A stretch of 64,000 bases of DNA from NCBI GenBank assembly GCA_037951165.1, contig JBBDHG010000057.1, forward strand, positions 10,814,001-10,878,000, read 5' to 3'. Under the pieces are notes generated by a model. It worked only from the letters and a program-made list of their open reading frames with translations, was not told where the DNA came from and did no database searches. Source of the stretch: Lophius americanus. Its lineage: Eukaryota > Chordata > Actinopteri > Lophiiformes > Lophiidae. Positions 22,321 to 34,234 of the stretch are shown here, in pieces. The first letter of the stretch is position 1, and the number at the start of each line of letters is the position of its first letter. The position numbers and the translations under genes were made by a program.

Positions 22321-22639
22321 CTGACAAAACTATGGTCAATCTAATTGCACCGATTGTTATTTGTTCATGCCACCATTTTTCTCTCTCTCTCTGTACTATA
22401 TTTTTGGGAATGAATGCTTTGCACCGAGATGCCAGGTCGAATTGCTTGTAAGTGTGACTGACATTGACAACTAACTGTTATCTGTTTCTGATTCTATATT
22501 ATAAAAGTTACAATGCATTGTTGATTGCATTTGATGAAAGCATTTTGCGTGGTTAAGCTCATGTTCTTTATTTCCCTGCACATTTAACTATAGTATTTTA
22601 TTTCCACAACTCTACTATTGAAATCTGGACACTGGATGG
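22321..22639. other. Unassigned DNA
   Basis: A CTCTCTCTCT run lies near 22381. Otherwise nothing recognised. Confidence 0.5.
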
Positions 22640-25295
22640 AGAGGACTCTGGCATTGTCTGTTTGCCGATTCTCCATCAGAGTTCTTCAGCCAGCAATATT
22701 ATGAACCGAAAAGTATACCTTTATTGTTGCTCATCGGCAAACCTTTCGGATTTCCATCCGTATTTGTATTTGTTATTCTGTATTGAAATGTTTGTTTCAT
22801 CGTTGATGTCAGTTTGTTCATCCATCTTGTTCATTACTGCCACCATCGCTGCCACATATTCACCAAAAGCCGGTGTTGATCACTTTCTGCGTTTGATAGC
22901 TTTTTTTTGGGCATCATGTCCATGAAAATAACGACTAATAACGTCCTCTGTGTATCTCGTCCATGGCTAACGGCTAATAACGGGCTAGTCTCCACTAATG
23001 GCATGATGATAAATTATTCCGCCGCCGAACTGATGAAATTCATCAACTACAACACTCCGTTGTGTATATCAGTTATTAAACAACTTGGACTCCTCCGCCG
23101 GCCCCGTTGCGTTCACAGAAGTTGCCGTTCTAAGTTTGTTTACTCCTGCTCCGATCACTCCATTCCGTCCTTTTGGTCTGACGTGGGCACCGTTGAGACT
23201 CAGACACGTCATCAGAATGCTGTCGCTCTTCCCACTAGTGGCCCTTAGCATTTCCTGAGTGAGTAATAAAGATACTCACTGAGCAGGTTAGAAAACATGG
23301 AGTGGATTTCAGTCTTCTTCGGCCGATACAGAGACTCACTGCACCATCTAATATTAAAATTGAACTCTTTAATACACAATCTCTCACAAACAAATCATAC
23401 CTCATAAACAACCCCATTCTGGACAAGTGTTTGTATGTGATATGCCTACAGAAACCTGGCAACAACCCAATGTTTTTTCTGTCATGAATGAGACCTGTCC
23501 TGCTGGCTACTGTTACCTCAAGAAAGCCCACAGGACTGGTCGTGGTGGTGGTCTGTCTGTTATCTACTGCACTGATTTGGGCTTGTCTCCCCTACCCTTG
23601 CCTGAGATCTCTTCTTTTGAATGCCTGATATTTAATTGCAAGCCCCCTTTGTCCATGACCATACTTCTAATCTACCGACCACCCAAACCAAACCCAGCCT
23701 TCACCTCTGAGATGTACAACCTTTTATCAACCTTTTACACAACCTCTACCAATATTATAGTACTTGGAGATATGAACATTCATGTCAACTCCCCTTCCTG
23801 TCGTTTTGCATCCGAATTTCTCCAACTACTCGATTGTTTTAATCTCAGGTAACTTGTCGATATCCGCACCCAAAACATGGGCCACACTCTGGATCTTGTT
23901 ATTCCTGACTTTGCTCATCTCAGCAATCTTCTTGTGTACGATCTGGGTGTGTCCGACCATAAGGCCGTTTCCATGGAATTGTCACTTCTGCCCCCCCTCA
24001 CCAAGCCCAAACTTCAAATCTACTTCAGGAATTTGAAAAACATCAACCCGGAAACCATGACAGTTGACCTCCAGCATTTTCTTTCTGTAAACTTTGTATC
24101 AGCCAATGACTCTACGATTTCTACAATAACTCCCTGAGTAGCGTCCTTTATCATCACGCCCCTGTAAAAACTAGAACAGTCACCTTCAGCCCCCTGGATT
24201 GCCAGCGAGATACGGAAAATGAAGGCAGCTGGGCTTGCTCTTGAGCGGCATTACAAGACTTCAGGTCTTACTGTCCACAAGCAAGCCTTTCTGGAACACA
24301 GAAAGACCCACTCAAAGTCCCTTAGAGAGGCACGGTCAGTGTGCTACTCGAACATTATCAAAACCAATCCTGGAAATTCTAAGCAACTATCGATCATCTT
24401 CTAAAACCACAAACTCCCCCACTTACAGAAATTACAGAAGAGCACTGTAATAATTTCATTGCTTTCTTCATATCGAAAATTTACTCAATCCGTTCTGTCC
24501 TTTGTGATCCCTCCACTCTACTTATCCAGTCTGCTTACTTACAGTTTGAGATCTCCCAGCCCCTAAGGTGCTTCCCAGAAATCTCAAACCAGGCGGTTGA
24601 AGTTATCATCAGGATGATAAAACCCTCCACCTGTGCCCTCGACCCCTTTCCTACAGCCCTAGTGAAAGTAAAATCTCTTCTATCTGTCCATTGATCACTG
24701 CTGTAATAAAACAATTCGTCCAGGCTGGCTTTGTTCCATCTGCCCAAAAAAAGAGATAATCAGATCACTCCTCAAAAAACCCACTCTTGGTCCAGAACTT
24801 TTTGAAAATTACAGGCTCATTTCCAAACTCCCATTCCGCTCTAAAGTACTGGAAAAAGGCGATGCTGCCCACCTCCAGGACCACCTCAATTACAAGAACC
24901 TCTTTGAAACCTTTCAGTCAGGTTTCCGCTCCGCTCACAGCATAGAAACAGATCTGCTTAAAGTCACAAATGACCTATGGTTGGCAGCACATGCTGGTTT
25001 ACCTTCCCTCCTGATTCTCCTTTATTTGTCCGCTGCCTTCGACACTGTTGTCCATGGAATACTCCTACACTGCCTACATTTTACCATTGTACTCACTTAC
25101 ACCGCCCTAAACTGGTTTCAATCCTACTTCACTGACAGAACAGAATACATTTCCCTTGGATGTTCAAGGTCCCGAACACACATCGTCACATGTGGACTCC
25201 CCCAGGGATCAGTCCTTGACCCCATTCTTTTCATACTGTACATGCTCCCCCTTGGCCGTGTCATCAGTCGATATGGACTGTCATTCGCCTCCTAG
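22640..25295 (+). mobile_element. L2-type LINE with endonuclease and RT, 3'-truncated
   Basis: The best preserved LINE of the window. Residues from 22907-23248 (SVIKQLGLLRRPRCVHRS) look like the N-terminal region. An APE-type endonuclease follows at about 23330-24000: FNTQSLTNKS, then after a frame change TETWQQP, GRGGGLSVIY, ILLIYRPPK, LGDMNIHV and GVSDHKAVSME, so the E, D-N and S-D-H motifs are visible. An in-frame TAA at 23850-23852 interrupts it. The RT runs from about 24560 to 25290: RLISKLPFRSKVLEK, FQSGFRSAHSIETDLLKVTN, LLILLYLSAAFDTVVHG, CGLPQGSVLDPILFILYM. It stops before the FADD box, where the next LINE begins. Several frameshifts, near 23440 and between 24130 and 24700, make it inactive. 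Confidence 0.9.
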
Positions 25296-27283
25296 CAGCT
25301 CCCGAGCAGCCGGCAAAACAGGGAGCCTGGGTGACTTTGCGAAGAAGGCATAGCCTGAAACACTATTATCTACTACTATACTATTATATTATAACACTAC
25401 TATTGACCACCAAATTCTAATACATAGACTTGAAAACCTAGTTGGCATCAAAGACACTGCATTAAATTGTTTTAAGTCATATTTATGTGGCAGATCTCAG
25501 TATGTATCCGTTAATGCTGAATCCTCCATGCATAGCAAAGTTACCCACGGAGTTCCCCAGGGATCTGTGCTTGGTCCAATATTATCCACATCATATTTGC
25601 TCCCTTTAGGCAACATTATCAGGAAACATTCCATAAACTTTCACTGCTTTGCTGATGACACACAATTGTACTTATCAATGAAACCAGGTGAATCTAATCA
25701 CTTATCCAACTTAGAGACGTGTCTCAAAGACATCAAGACTTGGATGACCTGCAACTTTTTACTATTAAATTCAGATAAAACTGAAAGAATTTATCTGATG
25801 ATATATCTACTCTGGAGGGTATGACCTTGGCCCTCCAGCACCACTGTGAGGAACCTGGGAGTTACCTTTGATCAGGATATGACCTTTGACTCCCAAATAA
25901 AACAGATTTCTAGGACTGCCTTTTTTCATCTGCGTAATATTTCTAAAATACGGCATATTCTGTCGCAAAAAGATGCAGAAAAGTTAGTTCATGCATTTGT
26001 TACTTCCAGGCTGGATTACTGTAATGCCCCACTAGCAGGTAGTCCCAATAAGTCTCTGAAGCCCCTCCAGCTGATCCAGAATGCTGTTGCACGTGTGCTT
26101 ACCAGAACCAGGTTAATAGAACATATCTCTCTTGTATTAGCTTCCCTTCATTGGCTCCCGGTAAAATCTAGAATCGAATTCAAAATCCTTCTGATCATTT
26201 ACAAAGCCCTTAACGGTCAGGCACCAACGTATCTGAAGGAGCTCATAGTTCCATATTGTCCAATCAGAACTCTGCGCTCCCAGCATGCAGGGTTACTGGT
26301 AGTCCCTAGAGTCTCCCGAACTAGAATGGGAGCCAGAGCTTTCAGCTATCAGGCTCCTCTCCTGTGGAACCATCTTCCAATCTTGGTTCGGGGTGCAGAG
26401 ACCCTCTCTACATTTAAAAGTAGGCTTAAAACTTTCCTTTATGATAAAGTTTATAATTAAGGCTAGCCTAAGCTAGCTTTTAGCAATGCTTCTATAGGTT
26501 TAGACTGCTAGGGGATCTCCCATGATACACTGACCTTTTTTCTCTTCCTCTCTCACTGTCCCTCTTTATACATGCCTCTCACTTCTCACTAATGCATGTT
26601 ACTGGATTATTTCATGTTAAATGGTTTAATGCATGTTAAATTGATTAAAGTATTTTAATGGATTAAATGCATGTTACTAACTTGACTTCTTCCCTGGAGT
26701 CTTTGTGTTTTCTCGCCCTGTAAGGTCACATGGTTGGTGATTGCATCTGCTACTGTGGACCTGCTCGATTTCCAATGATCACAAGATGCTCATGAGGATG
26801 ATTATTGTTGTTATCATTATTATTATTATTGTATAGTATTTCCCCATAAGCTATCGCTATATGTTACATTAATATTAATGTTATTATCAACCTGGGATCC
26901 CTGCTGCTGCCGCGGCCCGACCATGGAGCAGTTGGAGAAAGTTGATTTTAGCTGATATCTTTGCTGCTTATCCCCCGTCTGTATCTCTCCTCACCTGTGT
27001 CTCTCTCTTTCTCTTTCTCACTCTCTTTTTTTTCAAACCCGACCGGTCATGGCAGTAGGCCGTCCACCCTGAGTCTTGGATCAGCTCGAGGTTTCTGCCC
27101 GTTGAAGGGCAGTTTTTTCTCGCCATTATCGCCAAGTGCTTGCTCAAGGAGGAATTTGTTGGGTCCTGTAGATAATTATATAAAGAGTCTGGTTTAGACC
27201 TGCTCTTTCTGGAAAGCACTTTGAGGCAACAGTTGTTGTGAATTGGCGCTATATAAATAAAGATTGCTTGATTGATTGACCTC
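25296..27283 (+). mobile_element. L2-type LINE, 5'-truncated, with FADD box and intact 3' end
   Basis: Coding from about 25385: DHQILIHRLENLVGIKDTA, HGVPQGSVLGPIL, SINFHCFADDTQLYLSM (catalytic FADD box near 25650) and LLLNSDKTE. A small deletion or frameshift near 25790-25850 follows. The long frame at 25846-26460 then gives RNLGVTFDQDMTFDSQI, SRLDYCNAPLAG, ASLHWLPVKSR, YKALNGQAPTYL and LWNHLP. The 3' untranslated region ends with TCTGCCCGTTGAAGG, CAAGTGCTTGCTCAAGG, TTGGCGCTATATAAATAAAG and a GATTGATT tail, a standard fish L2 3' end. The ORF is broken, but this C-terminal half is far less decayed than the LINE at 640-1990. The start overlaps in protein terms with the preceding LINE, so these are two elements. 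The origin of 25297-25380 is unclear. Confidence 0.9.
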
Positions 27284-27424
27284 GGGTGATGCTGAAAAGC
27301 TGGTCCACGCGTTTGTCTCCTCCAGACTGGATTACAGTAAAGACTTTTATCAGGGATCCCGAAGAGAAGTGCGTTACAGTAATCCAGTCTGGAGGAGACT
27401 GACTCCTCCAGTCAGGAGGAGACT
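27284..27424. mobile_element. L2 fragment folded back on itself
   Basis: 27290-27340 encodes DAEKLVHAFVSSRLDY, the L2 motif that also occurs at about 25974 in the preceding element. From 27362 the same sequence runs in reverse: TTACAGTAATCCAGTCTGGA and GGAGACTGAC are the reverse complement of 27314-27339 with one mismatch in 26. A further GGAGGAGACTGAC copy follows. It is an inverted duplication of one short ORF segment. Confidence 0.8.
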
Positions 27425-27536
27425 GACGCCTTAACGAAAAACTGTTTTTTGGACATAATTTATTTAATCTGAGGAAGGGATTGCGGGATGTCCAGGTATA
27501 TCCCCTTGCTATCAAGGATGACAGCATAGGCCTAAT
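27425..27536 (+). repeat. Helitron-like family, 3' terminus
   Basis: The module end ACGAAAAACTGTTTTTTGGA lies at about 27435. A divergent stretch is followed by GGTATATCCCCTTGC, the hairpin TGCTATC-AAGGAT-GACAGCA (27507-27526), TAGGC, CTAA (27532-27535) and T. Confidence 0.7.
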
Positions 27537-29584
27537 TATAAAAGAAAGAACCTTCAATTCCCTCTTTAAAAAGTTACATGATCTCACTTTAAATCTGCAG
27601 ATTTTTTTGATTGGACAGCAGTGGAAATGGGGGAAAAGTTTAATAAATTTATTGTGTTTCTTATGAATTATGGGAGACTAACGTATATTGCAAGAGAACA
27701 AAGTAGACCTTGGCTAGGTGTTTGACCACAACTTCTTATGGATAATCTTCAGTATGGGCACGTAATAATGCAATCGTCTTTGGAACTGTGCTATGTAAAC
27801 AATTATTTTCAAAGGTGGTACAAAATGCAAACTTCCCTTTTTTTATGATTACTATACTACCAACCGAAATATGTTATCCGCGATCATAAACTGTAGTAAG
27901 TAATAAAAAAAAATTTTTTTAAATGGAAGTGCATACATTCAAATTTGATTTTACGTGAAAACACCATTACAATACTTATGGGAATGACTTGAAATAATGG
28001 TCTTAGTTGTGCACCGAGTAGATGGAGCTCAATTATAGTCAATCAACATTCAAAAAAGAAATGGTGTCATTAATTTTGCTTTACAGTCACATAATACCAA
28101 CAATAGAGGGTACATCAAGCAAGAAAAGTGCAGTAGTAGTAAGGTTTTCTAATCTCTCAGCAATCTAGTTGTTCTGTAAAGTGAGGAATTTTTTTCTTTA
28201 TATCATACTCGCACAGTGGAACTAGTAAGAAAAGCCAATGTCTAACACCGCATAAATATATATATTTTTTTTTTTGAGAGTTAACAATTAGAGTCTAAGC
28301 CAGAAATTCCACTTTATATATTCAGGAGCAAACGGAGACTACACTGCATGGATAAGTGGATGCAAACAGAGCCGATGTGTCAATTTGTGGCCCACCGCTG
28401 GAAATCCAAATTGAAAGTAACCGACTAAGGAGAATATGTTATGGCTGCAGAGGGGTGGGGGTCCAGGCTGATGGTGGTGGGGGTGGGGTGTTTTTAGCAA
28501 AGTAGAGCTGAGTGCACGGTGAGAAAAATCTCTAGTCAGTTTAATAGAAATTTGGCAAATATGTCTAACAATCCAATGCTGACCTTATAAAAATGACTTG
28601 TTTGAACAGAGTTTTTCAGAAAGCTTAGGGTGCCATTTCACAGACTTTAATAAATCACTGGGAAAGAAATGTTTTGTTGGTAGTCTGTTAATCTGATCTA
28701 ATGCAAATGCAACCCCGTCACAAACAACAGAAATAATTACAAAATTAATTTGAGTCCTGACGATGATATCTCTAACTAGGTTATTCAACTGTGACTCACT
28801 ACTGACTTTGCCCACTATTTCTATATCCTTGATTGTTGCCTGTTGGATTCAGAGATTAGATTCTCCCTTTCTTTCAAAAATGTTGATGCCCAGACTCAGA
28901 AGGACTGCAAGATGCAAATCCACTTGGTGCACCTCAAATTAACCAAAATTATGGATTTAAAGATTGAGATCAACAGAACGGATGCAAAATTCATAGATAG
29001 CATTTTTCTACATATTACCTACGGTCAAAGGAAGCTATAGAAAAGTTTGAAAACACTCGCAAGAGCATGATAAGAAAATTTGTTGAGGTACAGCATAGGG
29101 AAAGGCCATTCTATTCTTCTTGTTTGCTATACCTCATCGGAGTCTCTAAGTTTCAGTAGATCACTTTTAAATTTAGAGAGGTGTTTATTTTAAGCCTTGT
29201 GGAGGTTTTACCCTGTTGTGGGCTCAATGGACTTTGTTTTTGAAGAAAGAAAAGAAAGGAAAATGTAGATATTTTTAAAAGAAAAACAAACCAAAGACAT
29301 TGGCTATAAATTGTATGTTTCTTTCGCATCGAGGTTTGTTTTTATTTGTTCATGGAGGGAGGAAATGTCATGGATAGCATCTCCCACCTGTCATGACTGT
29401 TGGGTTAGTTCTTGGTTTATTCTGTTTTGGTTCTCTGGTTTCATTTCAAATGTTTGTTTTCATCGACCTGCTCTATGTATCCTGTTTAACATAGAAAGTG
29501 TTACCCTTTGTTGTTTAAATTAGCTTCAAACTTACTTTCCTGGTTTCTTTTAACCTTATATTTGCTTTCTTTAGTTCATAATAA
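27537..29584. other. Unassigned AT-rich DNA
   Basis: No genes recognised. At 28438-28495 the plus strand is G-rich (GGTGGTGGGGGTGGGG), with enough G runs for a possible quadruplex. Poly-T runs lie at 27905-27920 and 28262-28275. Confidence 0.5.
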
Positions 29585-29690
29585 TATTAGCTTTGATTAA
29601 TATAGAGCCTTTCATGAAACCAAAAGACGCTTTACATAGACACAATAGAAAAAACAAACAGAACATAACAGAAGCTAAACGCCATAGACC
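29585..29690 (+). repeat. Interspersed repeat start, as at 18340
   Basis: ATATAGAGCCTTTCATGAAAC followed by CAAAAGACGCTTTACATAGA, the same words that open the repeat at 18340-18690. Confidence 0.6.
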
Positions 29691-30703
29691 AATTTTGGTG
29701 GAGATTGGCTAACGAACAGTGGAGTTATGATGACCTAAACTTTTGTGGCCAGTCATCAATGTTCGCCACACCCACAGGATTATACAAACACGCACATCCT
29801 TCACAAAAATGGATCTTCAACTTGTTGTGTTCCTCTTGATTGAACTGTTTGGGATTTATAACTTTGGAGTAATGGGTCAAATACTAAAACAAGGTATTTC
29901 TTTTCACAACTCTGTGGCGCTATGACAAAAGCTTCTTTTTTTTTTTTCACGTAGTTCTCTTCAAGGCCAGACTATAATTCTACAATCGAAATCTGGGGCA
30001 GATCGGATGATAGATGGCCAAGTAATGGAGATTTAGTTTTTTATGGTGAGGTCTCAATAAGCGCCCACCTATTCCATCCAGAACTGTTGATCGAAAACTG
30101 AAGCTTTGATAACTTTTAATCATTATGGCTTAAAGATGTCGGTAAAAAGATTGAAGTAGATCGCGTCAGAATTCTAGGAGGATTTTGACCAAATACAACA
30201 TCTGAAAATGCCAAAAAATACCTTAATATCGGCCTTTCAAGTGAAAATGGCCGACTTCCTGTTTGGTGTAGCTTTAAACACCAGATTACATTTTGGTAGA
30301 TGCTGATACAATAAACATGTGTACCTAATTGTGTGCTTTTGGTTAAAGTAAGGCTATTGGAGAGGGTCTTTTGAAAATTTCAAGTGGGCGCTATGGAGCT
30401 ATTTTGCCACACCCTCTGCCTCATCCCCCAAAAGACAAAATTTTTCGCCAGACCTGATGAGTGTGCAAAGTTCATGAGTTTTCAAGGATGGGAAAGCTGC
30501 CAAAAAGGTGATAATCGGGGATAATATAATAATTAAAACTGCAAGCAGTGATAAAGGGCCTTTGCACTTCAGAGGTAGTCGGGGCGTGAGCAAACTCCCA
30601 CTGGTTCAATCGTTCATATCCGCTTCTTAATCAACAACAACACCACAGCGTTAATCTATCAATTTTCCAATGATGACTTTCAATGGAGTATTACTTCCTG
30701 TTG

Positions 30704-30719
30704 CCAGCAGGTAGCGCTG
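30704..30719 (+). promoter_or_regulatory. CTCF-like motif 1
   Basis: CCAGCAGGTAGCGCTG fits the CTCF core CCASYAGRKGGCRS except for A in place of the second G of GGC. It lies at the start of a repeat unit. Binding is a prediction only. Confidence 0.35.
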
Positions 30720-30966
30720 TGACTGTAACCGAATGTTTTCTCATAGGCTACTTCAGGGCTGGACTCTGATCCAACATGTGAAGGTTGGGACAAATTGGAC
30801 AATGGAAAGTATCATTTTAGGCTCACCCGTTTAACGAGAGTTTCACTTAGCTTTGGCCACACCTTCAATGTCATGGACACATCTTTATGACTTTTCACCC
30901 TCAATGCCTGGTGATTGTTTTCACTAAATGTAATGTTAAGTGGGATAATTTAATTGAGTATCACTT

Positions 30967-30982
30967 CCAGCAGGTAGCGCTG
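30967..30982 (+). promoter_or_regulatory. CTCF-like motif 2
   Basis: Identical 16-mer to motif 1, same strand, 263 bp downstream. It has the same G-to-A change in the core. Confidence 0.35.
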
Positions 30983-31218
30983 TCAATTTAACTTTTTCAG
31001 GAAAGGACCATGGTCCAACATGTGAAGTTTGGATCATATTGGACAATAGAAAGTGTTGCTTTTTAGCACAGGTTAAATAGTGAGTTTCATGGTGCATAAC
31101 CACGCCGTTAAGTTATTGAAGAACCCCTGATAACTTTCCACCATCTATGCTTGGCGAATATTGTCACTAAATTTCATATTGATCAGGATAATCGTCAATT
31201 AAGTCTCACTTCTTGTTG

Positions 31219-31234
31219 CCAGCAGGTGGCGCTG
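31219..31234 (+). promoter_or_regulatory. CTCF-like motif 3, intact core
   Basis: CCAGCAGGTGGCGCTG keeps the full GGTGGCGC core and fits the CTCF consensus at essentially every key base. It is the most likely of the three to be bound. Confidence 0.45.
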
Positions 31235-31440
31235 TCACTATAACTGAATATTGTTACATGGGCATCTTCAAGGCGGAGTTTTCTTCAAAATGTGAAGTTT
31301 GGGACGGATTGGACAATGGAAAGTGTAGTTTTGAGCTCATTGGTTAAATGCCGAGTTTCATAGCGCCATTGTCCCACCTTCATGGTTATGGATGAACCTT
31401 TGATTATTGTTTTAAAGTGGTAAGTGTTTTCGATGATTGG

Positions 31441-31913
31441 TCCAATTGGCCAGCAGTTATGATGTCCTAGCCTAGGATATTTATGTTTGCTGAGGCTATT
31501 TTGTTAGTGGTCATGTTTTGGTTATTATCCAATTCTCATAGCTGAGGCTATTTAGTCAGTGTTTATAATGATTTGGCAAGTGTGCCAGAGTGGGTGGGAT
31601 AGTCATAATTACATAGCATTAAAATCTATTAAGTGGTCATGGATGGGTGGATAGATTAATTTATTCCATGTATAACCCCTTTTACCAGCTTGCTGTCAGA
31701 CCTGTGAGGGAAAGGTCCAAACTGCTAAGGCTCACGCTCACACCGTGGATCTTATCCCAAATAAAATGGTATGAGAGCAACCACTAGAACCGGCTGTCCA
31801 CAATGATCTATAGTTTGTCAAGATTAAATGAATAAATAATACCTTTTGAGCAAGTTAAAAATAAGTTACTTTTTAAAAAATGCATTTTTGAACGGAAGTG
31901 AATGGAGCCAGGT
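31441..31913. other. Unassigned DNA
   Basis: Contains two copies, about 51 bp apart, of GCTGAGGCTATTT followed by a TAGTG or CAGTG word (31491 and 31542). Otherwise nothing recognised. Confidence 0.5.
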
Positions 31914-32490
31914 CTAGACCTCTTGGTGCTCAAGAATCTCCTTAGCTGTTTGGTTCCATTCCATGGAATCATAGGAAGCACCACAAATTTTCCTAGGTTT
32001 TGATGTAAAAATGATGGCTGTGGAGTAAGATAGAAGTAGATTCTTTGCTACGGTGTTAAACAGAATTACAATTGTATCATCTGTGCCCCTATGAATTTTA
32101 CATGCAAACTGTAGATTGTCTAAGCTGTGAGCTATAGAATATGTAATGTGTGTGCTTACCACTCTATCCATGCATTTTTTACTTCCGTTTATTTAAAACG
32201 GAAGTCAAACTCTATTATCATTTAATTCTAAATATCCATCTTTTGAAGCGATGGGCATGATGTTAGAAACTTTGCATGATTTAGGTACAAGAACTCCTTT
32301 TAATTGATGAACATTGTCCCTTAACACTTTTACTCTGAGGCCATCAGGTCCAGGAGCCTTATTGGGCTCACGACGGGCCAAAGTTGAGGCTATGTCAAAA
32401 TTTGGTGGTGTGATTGGAACATATTGTGGGATAGAATTACATACTTCATCACACAAAGGCTGGGGTCCGGTCAAATCGGCTACAAAATTA
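31914..32490 (-). mobile_element. CR1/Rex1-like LINE, RT fragment
   Basis: On the minus strand the first block (32205-32474) reads ARREPNKAPGPDGLRVKVLR, then HQLKGV and SNIMPIASKDGYLELNDNRV. It corresponds to the KAPGPDG and VPKK...LNDFRPV region of jockey/CR1-type reverse transcriptases. The second block (31914-32171) reads RVVSTHITYSIAHSLDNLQF and ACKIHRGTDDTIVI, corresponding to the V..HI...L.PLQFAY..NRSTDDAI region. The two are separated by a small insertion with a hairpin at 32181-32205. The catalytic boxes are missing, and both 5' and 3' ends are lost. Confidence 0.8.
32181..32205. repeat. Short perfect hairpin inside the LINE
   Basis: ACTTCCGTTT-ATTTA-AAACGGAAGT: a 10-bp perfect stem with a 5-nt loop, lying exactly where the RT reading frame is broken. 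A related word AACGGAAGTG lies at 31890-31899, near the other side of the fragment. Confidence 0.85.
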
Positions 32491-34234
32491 ATTTAGCTCA
32501 TCAGACCATCCTCTCACACACTTGTGTTACATTAGTGCTCATACCACTATTATCCTCACCTTTCACAAATGCTCAGTCTCAATTACAACTCTGATTGAAA
32601 TAGATATTGTAATGGCTAGTTGTAAATAAATACTTTAAATTGGCTTCATCATTGAATAAATTCATATGCAAAGTAAAGTGATTTTACAAAATTTACTTTT
32701 GCTATATTAATTTTATTTGAAGAATACATGGCAGTGAAAGTTTTGAATATTTAATGTATTTCTGCTAATTAGACCAATTGTGTCCCATCGTCTTTGGACA
32801 GTGAAGCATTTTCATTAAACTGAAAGCTAATATGACCATTTAATTTGCATTTATCTGCACTTTTGCCACTGAACAATTGAAAATGCTCTTGACACTGCTG
32901 ACCTTTGGCGATGGTGGAAGCTAAGTCATTATGTTATCCATGCCATATTTATAAAATTCATTGTGAACCCAGTCAATTGAAAAAGAGAAAAACCCAAATG
33001 GGTCTTTTGTGTTCTAGTGCAATCAAAAGTTAAAAGTCAGCCAGAGGATGGAAAATAACAGTAAATGCAACATTACAGAAAGATGGCAGTAACTCAGAGA
33101 AAGCATTTCAATCTCTGAAAAAAAAGAAAAGAAAGATAGCCTGATAAATTGATAGGAAAACCACTGGTGAAGGTCTCTAATTGTGGAGGAAAATAACTTG
33201 TGGATACAAAATCTGCAATTACAATGAAGAAAACCCAGCTATTGTTTCTTGATGGTCTAGTTTATTCCCACTTTTGAGTGAAGTTCCCATGTTGCAGTGT
33301 AACTTCCAAATAAAAATTAAAACAAGCTTTTATCTGCCTCCATCAAAATCTACAGTTGTGTTACCACTGAATTTGTCCCAGTCTGACCTACATGCAAGTC
33401 GTGGTCAAAGACTGGGCAGATTTAATCTAACTGCACTGTATCAGAGCTAAAAGCAGCTTCGCTTCCCAAAAACCGCAGGCAATTTCCACAAAAATGTACG
33501 CAACAAAAAGTTGTTCAAGCGATGGATCTGAATATTTGAGAATTATAAGTCTTCTAAGAATTTCTGCTCACAACTAAGATTAAACTTCCAATAACCCTTG
33601 AAAGAACTATTCTGTGGAAAAATGTTTGGAGTAAGGAGAATGTGTGAAGAGTTTCAGAGGAGAATATGGCTGACGACATACTCTCCAAATTTCTTACGGA
33701 TGCCATTTGAACAAAATCTGCAAAGGGCTTAGGCTGTAGATGAATTGTATATGGTCAACATGATAGAAAAAACAAGGGCTGCAGTGAGAGAGGAAAATAA
33801 AGTGAATCAGTTTTGGCTGTATTTGACAGGAAACTCATGCTTGCGTAAAAGGACATATCCTCTGCAGATGAATACACACACACAAACAACAGTGCAGACA
33901 TGCTGACATTATCGCCCTCTGACCCTGTCACTTTTGGGATGACAAACTATCCACAATTCACGTGACCTCATCTGTGTGGGCAAAGTGGCACATCTGAGTG
34001 GCCCTCCACAAACACTGACAATGCGGATGTCATATCTCGTTGAGCAACGCTCCATGTTGGCATTTGGCTGTTTGTTTGTGTGTGAGTGTGTGTGAAAGAG
34101 AGAGGGAACAAAGCAATGTGTTTTGAATTACAGCAGATTCCGACAAATATCAGCAAGTTGGTTGCTTTCATTCTTGCATAGGCACACTGAAGCCCTCCTT
34201 TACATTGCCACTTGTTTATTTCTTAGAGTGTATA
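32491..34234. other. Unassigned DNA
   Basis: No coding or repeat signal recognised. 32720-32960 is free of low-complexity sequence and contains TAATTTGCATTTATCTGC. Confidence 0.5.

Larger units (their letters stand above)
29691..31440 (+). repeat. Modular interspersed repeat with about 255-bp tandem units
   Basis: The left part has ATGGCCGACTTCCTGTTTGG (about 30247), GGGCGCTATGGAGC, TTTTGCCACACCC and TTTTTCGCCAGACCTGATG. The middle has ACTGCAAGCAGTGATAAAGG and GTGAGCAAACTCCCACTGG. From about 30690 three units follow, each with CCAGCAGGTRGCGCTG, a CAACATGTGAAG- or AAAATGTGAAG-type word, TTGGACAATGGAAAGT or close, and a GAGTTTCA word. The unit starts at 30704, 30967 and 31219 are 263 and 252 bp apart. 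The words are familiar from abundant fish repeats. I do not assign a transposon class. Confidence 0.7.
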
